Below, piece after piece: positions 14,298 through 24,122 of a DNA stretch of 64,000 nt (within the stretch, counting starts at the first letter, position 1; every line of letters begins with the position of its first letter). Source of the DNA: Cystobasidium ongulense (Eukaryota > Basidiomycota > Cystobasidiomycetes > Cystobasidiales > Cystobasidiaceae); contig BQUP01000003.1 of assembly GCA_022835595.1 (NCBI GenBank), positions 626,629 through 690,628 on the forward strand, written 5' to 3'. The translations under genes were made by a program, and so were the position numbers. Under the pieces are notes generated by a model. The model saw only the letters and a list, made by a program, of their open reading frames with translations. It was not told the origin of the DNA and did no database searches.

Positions 14298-14740
14298 GCA
14301 CATCAGCATCTTCTCATTCACCCTTAGTAAGGTGTGACCCAGGAACGGGAACTTTCAGCTATTTCAATTCTGCGTACTTTGTTGCTCCGGAAGGTCGGAG
14401 GTTAGTCTTGTAGCTTTGTAACATCAGCAAATTAACAACACAATACACTGGCAGCGTCACTTTTGCACTATCTGGCACACCCGTGAGGGAGGCCTGCCGC
14501 CACCGACACTGCCGCCGCCGAGTCTGACTTTCGAAAATCATAGCTTTGTGAAGTGCAAGCTGACGCGACACCTGCTCATGGACAGCGGTCGCGCTCTTGT
14601 TTTGGGCCAGGCTTCTGTCCACCTTTGCATTGTGCATAGATATACATTCTTTCTCATCCAAAAGGCGCCGCGACAACTCGATTACCTTTTGGCGACACTT
14701 TCAAAAAGCAAGAAACACAGCTTGGTCTTGCAAGAACAGC
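14298..14740. other. Intergenic region between MTC1 and the BTB-like gene
   Basis: The region holds the MTC1 3' UTR and the promoter and leader of the next gene. No supported gene or site. Confidence 0.4.
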
Positions 14741-16148
14741 ATGTCGGGCATGAATGGCATGGCTGGTGTAGGAGGTCTACCCAACGGCAAGCCCAGGCCG
14801 CGGGACACTCTCCCTGGGGTGTCTTTTGGTCCTAATGCAAATGCGCGAGCGGCATCTACTGCAGAAGATATGGCCCAGCGTATGAACACTCTGGCTTTCC
14901 ACGACGATGCTATCATCGCAGCTGGCCCTTCATCCTCAACACCGTCGGCTCCAGCACCCAGAGCGCCTAGCTCTCAGCCCCAGTCGCTCGTTCAGGAGGA
15001 CGTAGAGCCTGAAGCTGCTTTACTGGACCACATCGTGAGCATTCATGCAGCGGGCAGAACAAGTAACCAAGGCAGAGACTGACTCTCATTGGGATATCAC
15101 AGTATCAAAAAGGCTTCATCGGGTCAGTTCAGACTCCGCACCTAGACGTAGAGAGCAACGAGGTCGCAATGCATGCTGACACTGCTTTTTTGTTATAGCG
15201 GCGAATACGGCGATGTCAATCTGCACTACAGGCCAGACCGACAGCCTCTCAAGCTACACTCGCTCATCGTATCAAGATCGCCAACGATAGCAGCTTTGCT
15301 ACAGCACCCCCATAGCACTCAGCAGCCGCCGGACATCTTCTTGCCCCTCAATGGCTACGATCAGGTTACGGACGGTGAGTGTTTCGGCTTGTCGGTTTCA
15401 TCCTTGGCCTGGTCAGCTTGTGCTCATCTACTTCCTTTTCCTGCCAATCAGATGCCCTCGTTCTTGCTATCGGTTACCTATACTCTTCGCGATCCTTGAA
15501 TCACATGAACAGTGGTAACGCTCCCTCTGTCCTGTTAGCATCTATCTTACTGCAGATCTCCGATCTCGCAAAGCACGCCCTTGCGGTCTGCAAGGAGTCT
15601 ATACAATCGGTAGCATCTCCCCAAGAAGTCCGAAACTGGATCACCTATCTCGGAACATTGTCAAGTGGAAGCGCTGGCAAGATGGGTGTAGCTTATGAGC
15701 AGGAGCTCGCAGCTACTTTATAGTGAGTATCGCCTCTTTGCGCATAACAAGCATTCGCTAAGTACCATGCAACAGTGATCGCTTGTCGAATTCATTGCCC
15801 ATATCGCTACAAGCTTTCAGCAACCAGACCCCACCTGCCGAACAAGGAGAGGCACAAACACTCTTGCAGCACGTATACGCCGTACTGCCCTTCGAGCTCT
15901 TCAAGTCTGTGCTAGAATCTCCTAATCTCGGATCTGGCGAAGGCAATACCCTCTCAGATCAGACAAGGTTCAACCTTGCAAAAAAGTGCATTGCTGAACG
16001 TAAAAAAGCGGCCGCTTTGGCTGCACCCGGTGCTGAGTTCGAGGAAACTGTCGTACTTGCGTTCGGCGGCGCTTCTGCTGGCGCCAGCAACGTCTCAATT
16101 GTCAGAAAAGCACGACAAACGCGAAAACTGTGGAAAGTCAACGGTTAG
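14741..16148 (+). CDS. BTB/POZ-like fungal protein of unknown role
   Basis: Five exons (14741-15034, 15103-15122, 15199-15374, 15452-15722, 15776-16148) join exactly to 377 aa. After a disordered N-terminus, residues about 93-115 read LLDHIYQKGFIGGEYGDVNL, the usual opening of a BTB/POZ fold (helix, glycine turn, D-V-x-L strand), then LKLHSLIVSRSPTIAALL. A helical region follows (VLLASILLQISDLAKHALAVCKE), typical of BTB-BACK proteins. The second exon is only 20 nt and carries the conserved YQKGFIG turn. Taking the donor GTGAGC at 15035 is what restores this motif. BTB proteins often act as dimeric adaptors, for example with Cul3, but nothing here names a partner. Confidence 0.75.
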
Positions 16149-17078
16149 ACGCTAGGCCCCTCACGTTGTTTGCGTTGTTTGCTTTAGCATTATATTAATG
16201 CAATATCAATAGTCATCATGCGATATGGCTATCGGCACTAACGTATACCCCATTTTCGACTCCTGTATGCTCGCGCGTTGCTAGTCAAAGCCACCTAAAC
16301 CAAATGTATTGACAATCAACGCATAAATTGGCAGACACGGGTACAGGCCAGTGTACCCACGGTCGCGATGTGTGCACCTATACTACCGTGCTGCTCGTTA
16401 AGCCCTTCCGTGACATGCAGCCTGAGGACAGCATCGCTCATGAGCTCATTACGTATGCGGTCCGACCTGCGGTGGGAACCGAGGTCGCCAACGCAGGTGC
16501 AGCGGTGGTAGTTCAGGTAGCTTTGAAGGATTAATATTTGGAATGCCGGACAGGCAGACACATAGGACTGTACGGTACTGATCAGCGAGTTAAACGCACG
16601 TTAAAACGGTTGTCCACCGTGGGTCCTCCCGGCGTCCGAGCGTCTAGAGCGTCCGAACTTTGGTTTGCCACTTGCATGTGACACCCAAAGCGACACTGCT
16701 CGAGCCAGCGTCATGTTCTACTTGCCGACAATGCGGACGACTGGCGATAGAAATAGTGGCAAACGGCTAAGCTGGTGAGCCGAATATCATGTTTCAGTTA
16801 ATTTCAGCTAGCTAGTACTGCCACGCAGACCAGAAGTAAAGACGCGTCACTTGAGGCATTAGCAATGCGTCGTGTCATTTTTGGAAGCCTAGTCCAGCTC
16901 TTCTCATTGGACAGGCTCGTTGCTTGTACGCGAAGAAAGTTGGCGAGCAATACTGTAAGCTAGCGCTTTGGAAACAGTGTAGGCCTTTGCTGTTTTGCTT
17001 TTAAATATTTGCTTGCGAAGGGACACTCTAATACGCTTTAATGCGAGCCCACACATCGCGAATACATATTTAGGTCTT
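16149..17078. other. Convergent intergenic region, no gene seen
   Basis: These 930 bases lie between the stops of the BTB-like gene and the p23 gene. Frames at 16316-16561 (both strands) are short and have no protein-like pattern. I found no tRNA, snRNA or repeat. Confidence 0.4.
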
Positions 17079-18151
17079 TTAAGCGTCTGAAAAGATGATG
17101 AATTAGTATGGCTGGCCCCTGTCACCCCTTATAATGTTTTGCTCACTCTCGAGAGGTGGCATGTCATCCTCTCCATGCTTATCGCCAGATGCCAAACCGG
17201 AGGCATCTTCTTCGTCCTCATCATCATCGCCGCCTGCGCCTAAAGAGCTAAAGTCGGGCATCCCTCCGGCACCGCCGCCCATCTGTTTCACTAATTAAGC
17301 GAGAATTACTGCGTCAGGTTGCATTCGAAAAAGTTGAGGCTGGATCAAGACTGACTGAGAGCTTCCATGTCAAATCCGGCAGGGAGACCGCCAGCACCAG
17401 CGCCTCCACCTCCCATTAAACCTCCTGGAAAGCCACCTCCACCGCCCTGCATCATGGAAGATGGGTCTTCTTGAGGAACTTCAAGCTCTTCCCCGTCCTG
17501 TTCATCCTCATCCACCCATTTGTCGAAGTCTGTCTTGATGTAAGGAGTCTTCTTCTTGTCCTTTGTTAGACGTGGCCAGTATTCCTGCTTGAGTTCTATA
17601 GTATGAAAAGCCGAGTCAACGAAAACGCTATAGGTTATAACAAGGCCTGCTTATGCTTACCTTTCTTGGGTAGTACGACGTATAGACTCTTTCCGGTTAG
17701 ACTCTTCTTGACTTGATCTGGTAGAACCTTGTCAAAGAGCTCGATGTCCATTTCATATTCGGTAACGTTGGCGCCGTTGAAACCCTTAGACTTTCCCTTG
17801 AAGACCAGACGAGATCCCTCATCTGGGAACTCGAGTGAGTAAGACTCGGGGTTGAGGTCGGCTATAGCGTTGGATGGAAAGTACACAACGTCAGCGAGAT
17901 TCTGAAGGATTGGAAGCGGAGACCAGCGACAGGACAAAAGCTTGAAGGAGTAGACGTACTGGCTTCAATAGTAATGAGTAGAACGTTCTTGGACTCTTCT
18001 TCCTCGCTATAATAGTGCGAGAATTACGGAAAATTGTCAGCGTCAGCCTTCACGAATGTTCGGTGGAAGGCAGTTTGCAGTCAACGCTGCAACTCCAGGT
18101 CAGGCCGACTCACCTTGAGCGCTGAGCCCAGTATACAGGTGGGTGGACCAT
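17079..18151 (-). CDS. SBA1: Hsp90 co-chaperone p23 (Sba1/Wos2 type)
   Basis: p23 binds ATP-bound Hsp90 and slows its ATPase in the cytosol and nucleus. Six exons (18151-18114, 18006-17960, 17861-17661, 17595-17356, 17290-17147, 17086-17079) join to 225 aa. The CS domain runs from MVHPPVYWAQRS through LLITIEATDLNPESYSLEF, RLVFKGKSKGFNG, YEMDIELFDKVLP and LYVVLPKK to ELKQEYWPRLTKDKKK, where EYWPRLTK is the p23 signature. The tail is Gly-rich, then acidic (GGDDDEDEEDASG), as in other p23 proteins. The last intron (17146-17087) has a near-perfect branch site (ATACTAATTC) and ends at TTTTCAG, leaving an 8-nt exon so the protein closes as DDMPPLENA. Without that splice the end would be SEQNIIRGDRGQPY. 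Confidence 0.92.
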
Positions 18152-18534
18152 TGTGATTGTAGTGTGCTTGTTTGATAACTTTCTGCAGTTGTCAATAGCT
18201 ATCCACAAAAGCCACGGTGAATGCTGTCCTCCAAGACGACGAAGGCGATCGAGGTTATATTGCCAGCAACGAGAACCTTCGAAAGCTTTGCACTTTTTTG
18301 AAATGCTGTAACTATGAGTGTTGCGCATTCGACATACCGCTCGGTACGCTGTTGACTCAATTGCTACATCTTCAAGCAGGCGAGGTTGTTTCTATTCGGA
18401 TGCCTGCAGGTTGCGGGTCACGTATACTGGATACATTGCATCATCTAGATTTGCAAGCTACATTGTGATCAGACTGATTATTCTAACCCCATCTAGTCTG
18501 TATCTTTCGAGCTACATTACACTCAAAATTACCA
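18152..18534. other. Intergenic region upstream of the p23 gene
   Basis: The region holds the p23 promoter and the 3' UTR of the unrecognised upstream gene. If the last intron of that gene is used (donor GTAAGT near 18602), its stop would fall at about 18483 inside this stretch. Confidence 0.35.
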
Positions 18535-20771
18535 CTAAGCCTGCTCACGGAACATGTGCCTGGCAAGGTACCAGGCACGGTCCAGAATTGGGGTTTCCTG
18601 ACCTGACTTACCAGCGGCCGAACTAACATTCTCTGCTTCAGACTGGCTGCAACATTTACTGGCAATCTTCAGTAGAAATTTCTCATAGTCCTGGCTGTTG
18701 CCCGTATCAATCAAAAGCACGTCGAGTGACGGATCGGAGAATGGTCTGCCTTTGCGAAAGTAGCACTCCGGAGATGTCGATAGTAACCTCTCGTGGGTTT
18801 TATCGGTATAATGGAAAGACGACTCGATAGTCCATCGTGCGCTCTTTCTGTCTGTCGCGTTATACCCGCTGCGGAGCCGCGAGATCCAGGTGATACTGTC
18901 TGGCTTTTCGTTGTTCCCCTCGTGTTCAGGCCATGTGTACACAGCAACCGCGAGACCTCCAAGCTGCGATACTAGCTCCCGGTTCTGCGCATTTGGTAGC
19001 TTCAAGGGCGAATCTTATGTCAACCAAGTTCTGGAAATATTGGTTCAAAATGCTCACCATCCGCAGAAAGCACCAGTTACGAGACTCGCGCTCAATCCAC
19101 ACACTTCGCATACCTTTCTTTTTTGGCTTTACATGCTCCATACTTCCTAGACGACCTTTCCGGTAGCTTCCACAGACTACTATGCCACTGGCACGTAGGC
19201 TACGCTCGGCAGGACTGTCTTGCTCCTCGAACCATGAAGGATACCGAGCATCTGGCTGGGCGAGGAGTCGATTTGCGCACCAGCTTTCAAAAGAGTGAGT
19301 GACAGACAGTGCGCATCCTGAGCAGCTCGTCTATGAGACTACGGACGTCAGCGATTCCTGTGAAATACTCTAGGCAGCCAAACTTGCTCACGAATCGGTA
19401 AAAATGGTCCCAACCCCGTCTCGACAGGTCATTTGCAGCTGCATCCTTCCATACTTTGCCACCGAGAAGTTCTACGCACGGCCCAGAGCGCGTTTTGATC
19501 CCGCTCTCCGCATCATACAGGGCATTTCTGATCGCATCGACTGATAGCTTGCCCTCGGCGTGAACATTGTTGTATTTGAGACCTCGCCACAATCGTCCAA
19601 ACTCGTTCTCCTGGAGATGGTCACTTTCGAAAAAGCACATCACTGAAGGACAGTTTGCACTTCTTGCTCTGATGAGCAAACTCGGTATTCTGGAAACAAC
19701 ATAGCGGAAAATATTGTCCACATATTTCGTCGCGAAAGATTTGTCGGCTTCGTCGGCGAAATAGCTGGGGAAATCCAGATAGGCAAGGACGCGAGTACGA
19801 TAGGTGAGCGGACGAGGAGGCGTTACCTCACAGCAAGCGGAGTTGCAAGAATTTGAGGAGGCCGATCCGTTTTCTACATCCGAGAAAAGCTCTTCCTCAG
19901 CCTCACCTTGAGACGCAGATGAGGCGGTGTCTTCGATAGAATCGCTGATGTCCAGAATACTCGGACTTGTAGCAGGTGAGATAGGCTCTAGAGATGGCTT
20001 GGATGAGCAGTTAGGTACCGCATCGTCACAGATCGGGTCCATCGGAACATGGCAGTCCAACCATCCAGCTTGCTCGTTTTGCTTGAGCAGCTAGAAGAAC
20101 ACAAATCATAGTCAGAACGAATTTGGGGGCGGTTTTATTGGATGGTACTCACTACATATGCCCGCTCGTCGATTTGTAGGAGCTTCTCTTCCAATAGCAT
20201 CTTCTGCTTCGTCAAATTGTCTATGAAAGCTTGATGGGATACATCACCGCCTGCGTAGAATAGCTTGTGGTGCTTGATCCGCGCTTCGACGGTTCGTTGC
20301 GTCAAGACCCATTTTTTTCGGATACAGTCTGACAATGCATGCAGCTCTTCTGAGCATTCACAATGTTGAATGTATTCAATGCTGACCCGACACTCTTCAA
20401 AAGCTTCGAGTTCGAACGAGAAGCGCTGTAGTGAGGTCAGCCCAGACTCTCCGCAGCTTACAATCAAAACACGCCATACCTTGTATGTCTTCAATGACTT
20501 GGCTTGTAATTCCTCGTGTCTGGAACACCATTTGGATCCAGCTGCATTGGAATCGACAATCAGCTGGCGTAAAACTGGCACGTGACATGGAGGTACTAGC
20601 CTGGTGGCGTAACGTTGCATCGCAGCCCTCGCTCGACAGCTTTGCAAGTAGTGAGCATGTTCGTGCTTGTAGAGTTCGCTAGATAGTAAGTATTAGATGG
20701 GAGCTCACGGGATCTAGAGAGGGAAGGTAGGGTAGCATGGGCTGAATGAGCTGTTGCAATCGCATAGGCAT
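18535..20771 (-). CDS. Unrecognised multi-exon protein
   Basis: I do not recognise this protein. A consistent spliced frame starts at 20771 (MPMRLQQLIQPMLPYLPS), uses introns near 20706-20689, 20585-20531, 20479-20426, 20152-20091, 19310-19259 and 19050-18993, and ends at 18535. The N-terminal third is helical and charged (FELEAFEECRVSIEYIQH, FIDNLTKQKMLLEEKLLQID). An acidic Ser-rich stretch follows (about 20000-19860), then a folded-looking region (TYRTRVLAYLDFPSYFADEA, VMCFFESDHLQENEFGRLWRGLKYNN, WDHFYRFVSKFGCLEYF). The last third has IVVCGSYRKGRLGS and LGGLAVAVYTWPE. The start and the last exon are uncertain: a GTAAGT after NVSSAAG could give a different C-terminus. It lies head to tail with ADE2, 197 bp downstream of it. 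Confidence 0.65.
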
Positions 20772-20968
20772 GCTACCACCGATCACCAGTAAGGTACCTT
20801 TAAGGTATGGTCTGCGGTTATCTCGCCATGCTAGGCAGAGTAACCGTCATTTACGAATCATCGAACGCGCTGGAGAAGTGGTTAGTCATAGCCCTAGACT
20901 TATCAGCTAGGTTGGCAAAAAGAGGGGCGCGGCCGGCTGAGTTCTTATGAAACCCCTTCTCATTGCGA

Positions 20969-22851
20969 TCACTCCTTATACTGCTCCCAGCCAACTTCTT
21001 CTAATTTCTCTACCTTGGTCAGAACTTCTTCCTTCGCTGCTTCTTGATAATCGAGCACTGCCTTCTGTAAACGTACGTTCGATGCTGCCAGAATACGGAT
21101 AGCTAGGAGAGCAGCGTTTGTCGAGTTATTGATAGCGACCGTCGCGACTGGAATACCGCGCTGGAGTGCGATAACTTTGATTAGATATGAAGGCACATTT
21201 CTAGCAGAGATGACACTTACAGGCATTTGCACTATACTGTGCAATGAATCTACACCGTCGAGCGTACTGCCCTTGACTGGGACACCAATCACAGGCAAGC
21301 AGGTCAAAGCAGCCACCATGCCCGGCAGATGTGCCGCACCTCCAGCTCCGGCTATGATAACCCGCACGCCTCTCTCAGCAGCGTCCTTTGCGTGCTCGTA
21401 CATGCGATCTGGCGTGCGATGTGCAGACACTATGCTCAACTCGTGAGGTATCGCAAAACCAGGCATCGAAAGTATCTTGGAAGCCGCTTTCATGACGGGC
21501 AAATCTGAAGTCGAGCCCATGATTATGGAGACCAAAGGTTGAGGATGCGAGAAGCCGCCTTCGCGTGGTGTGATGGGCGGTAGTGGCTCGGGATAATAAT
21601 GCTTAAATTGAGGAAGAGCCTCTAGCAAAGGCCGAAGGTTGGCTTCTAGCTCGGCGTCTGATTCAGCAACGAGTGTGATATGGCCCATCTTGCGACCTGG
21701 CCGCGATTCGGCTTTGCCGTATAGATGCGTAGTTGCACCTGGAATATCGAGTGAAGCAGAGACGACTTTCTTGATCTCGTCCATGCTGCTGGATTTGCCT
21801 AGCAGATTCAACATAGCTGTTGCTGGCACCTTCAAAGCAGTTGAACCAAGTGGTAGTCCGAGAATAGCGCGCAGATGGTTCTCGAATTGTGATGTATGGC
21901 ACGCTTCGATGGTATGGTGACCGGAGTTGTGTGGCCTCGGGGCAATTTCGTTGATGAGAAGTGTGCCTGTTGATAGCCAGGTTATGATTGCTTCGTAGAA
22001 AAATGGAGATATCACTCACTGTCAGGCAAAAGGAACATCTCCACGCCGAAGATACCCACTGCTCCATCTCCTAACGCTGTAATAGCATGTTCTGCAAAAG
22101 CTCTTGCTCTATCAGAAGTTCCCCTTTGGCCTCTCCGTAAAGGTGCCTTGACGAGATGGCAGATACTGTCCTTGTGTATGGTCTCTACCGGATCGTAGCT
22201 CTTCACTTCTCCTGTAGCAGACTTTACTACCATAACGGCAATCTCAGCCTCGAAAGCTGCAAAGCGTTCGGCATAAAGCTTTCTCTGGCCATTCCCAAGA
22301 GCTTCAATTGCTTGCTTAATGTCTTCCTTTTCGCGTAAAAGGTAGTTGCCTTTGCCATCATATGCTTGCGTTCGTGACTTGAGCATAAGCGGCAGGCCAA
22401 ATTTGGCTATGGCATCGTTGATGGAGGGCTCGAGCGATGTGCCTTGAGCCTCGATGGGCAGGTAATCTGCGGCTGGTACACCTTTATCTGCTAGATGCAG
22501 CTTCTGCTGGTATTTATCCTGAATAATGCGAATGACATCCGGACTTGGTCGGACTTGAATGCCCTTGCCGCTTCTGCCACCAGTCGAGGCGCAGGCGTCT
22601 GCAATTTGCTGAAGAGCAACTGCATCGACGTGCTCAATCTCGACAGTCAGGATATCTGCCTTTGATGCTAGCTCTTGGATCTTGCTGCTATCTGAAAAGC
22701 TCCCATCAACGTGATCGGCCGAAGATATCTGCTTTGCTGGAGCCTGAGTACCGACGTCGAGCGAAATGACGGGTACGTTGAGTCGCGAAGCAGCCTCTAT
22801 AAGCATGCGGCCCAGCTGCCCGCCGCCCAGGATGCCCACGACGTTATCCAT
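20969..22851 (-). CDS. ADE2: Phosphoribosylaminoimidazole carboxylase
   Basis: This bifunctional fungal purine enzyme carboxylates AIR to CAIR, step six of IMP synthesis. Exons 22851-22020, 21966-21221 and 21160-20969 give 589 aa. The N-terminal ATP-grasp (PurK-like) half starts [17 protein letters not shown] and includes VTVEIEHVD-like residues, [34 protein letters not shown] and [13 protein letters not shown]. The C-terminal PurE half has [48 protein letters not shown] and [18 protein letters not shown]. The frame is open upstream to 22938, but the GILGGGQLG start fits the family. The last intron (21220-21161) is exactly 60 nt and has no in-frame stop. Loss of this gene gives red colonies in many yeasts. 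Confidence 0.96.
21161..21220 (-). other. Stopless 60-nt intron in ADE2
   Basis: The segment starts GTAAGT and ends CTCCAG and splits QMP from RGIPVATV, a junction that is continuous in other ADE2/PurE proteins. Its length is a multiple of three and it has no stop in frame, so retention would add 20 residues next to the active-site region rather than truncate the enzyme. Confidence 0.85.
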
Positions 22852-23145
22852 GGCTTTCGGACAGATTGATCGAAAAAGTACAGTGGTTGAAGCGAAGAAA
22901 AAGAGTGTCGGTAATTTTGTCAACTGGCATGTGCTCATTTCGCGATATTGCTACAAGAGTACGGCTCCAACATGAGATGTATCTGACTACTGCTGAGCAT
23001 TCCAACAATGCGTCGCTCCCGGATCACTTTTGACACTCACTTCTAACTGAAACTACCCTTTAGCTGGGCATCCGCAAGGACTTTGAAGAAGGTCTGAATA
23101 GACAGCAACCCACTAAAGCTGTTGTTGCTGACTGCCTTTATCTCC
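22852..23145. promoter_or_regulatory. ADE2 promoter and COQ10 3' region
   Basis: 294 bases between two minus-strand genes, holding the COQ10 3' UTR and the ADE2 promoter. An in-frame upstream Met at 22938 would extend ADE2 by 29 residues without family support. No site identified. Confidence 0.35.
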
Positions 23146-23991
23146 TCATCGGACACCTTTGCCATGAACCTCCTTCACACGCTTCTCAAACGCTTCCATA
23201 ATCTTTCCAGACACCCGCTGGAAGGCCTTGCCGGCAGCAGCGGCGTAAAATGGATTGGCAAATTGCCAAGCTAGATCGATACTGACGAGTGTAGGTCCAT
23301 TTGGGTTTCCTTCTGCGTCGAGTGAATCCGTCGGTTGACCGGGATTGCTCAATGCAGCCGATCCTTGTGGCAAACCTACAGACGACGGGTGAGGTGTGTT
23401 GCTCGGAGCTGGACTCAGTGTCCATGTAGTTCTGAGTGCTTTGAAGAGATTTGATTGCTCTGACTCGGCCTGTCACCAAATAGATAGGTCAATCATTAGT
23501 ACTATGCCTTGCGAGACAAAGCGACGATCTCACCTTGACTTGACGGAACTTTTCGCAAGTAACATCGGATATCCAGGATTCGTCGAAACCTAAGACGCCT
23601 ATTCGCATCTCGTGGTGCATCTTGTGGGTATCTCCCGCTCCGTTTTCGGTGTCAAGCCATGGCCGGTCTTGCATCTCTCCTGGCCCATCGTGCTTTAATA
23701 CCTTGGATGAGGTCACAAATGGGATGAATCGCTGGTAAGAATCGGTGTCTGCAACTATTGCATAGAGCTGTTGCGGTGTATATCTGGTATAGCGGGTCAG
23801 GCATCAAATCTACCCTTTTGGAAATTGTCCATAACTCACGGCAGTATCTTTCGCTCATGGTAGATCTGCAGGCCATTCTCACTTCTGAAAGACCCAGCGA
23901 AGCGGCTTCGCGAAGAGGAGAACGTCCGTGTTGCGCGAGTGATTGACGCGCTACAGGAGCGGACAGAACAAGGGAAAGTCGAAACAAGCAT
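23146..23991 (-). CDS. COQ10: Coenzyme Q-binding protein COQ10, mitochondrial
   Basis: Coq10 is a START-domain lipid-binding protein of the mitochondrial inner membrane that supports ubiquinone function in respiration. Exons 23991-23840, 23783-23534 and 23469-23146 join to 241 aa. The N-terminus (MLVSTFPCSVRSC, then a run of Ser/Arg/Thr) is a matrix-targeting type. The fold is marked by HERKILPYTPQQLYAIVADT, SYQRFIPFVTSSKVLK, HEMRIGVLGFDESWISDV and SIDLAWQFANPFYAAAAGKA, the last being the conserved C-terminal helix start. A Ser/Pro-rich insertion with Gly, of about 40 residues, sits between TTWTLSP and GPTLVSIDL. Its start is 131 bp from the divergent Swa2 gene. Confidence 0.9.
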
Positions 23992-24122
23992 TATCGGTGG
24001 AGTGTACGGAGTCAAGCATCTTGTGCTTCCTGCCATCGTTTCTTTCCTTCTGTGCAATCGGTTCGATCACCCTACATAGTACAGTAAAACAGCAACTGCA
24101 TGGCAGAGGGCAGAGCACAACC
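23992..24122. promoter_or_regulatory. Compact divergent promoter, COQ10 and SWA2-like gene
   Basis: Only 131 bases separate the two start codons, so both core promoters and 5' leaders must overlap. The plus strand has short pyrimidine runs (for example around 24030-24055). No TATA box is evident. Confidence 0.6.

Noticed and set aside
16316-16561. Overlapping short frames on both strands between the BTB-like and p23 genes
   Set aside because: Short, without family motifs, splice context or composition typical of coding sequence.
18602-18610. GTAAGT in the last exon of the unrecognised gene as a certain intron start
   Set aside because: An acceptor exists, but the alternative end has no homology to favour it, so it is kept only as a caveat.
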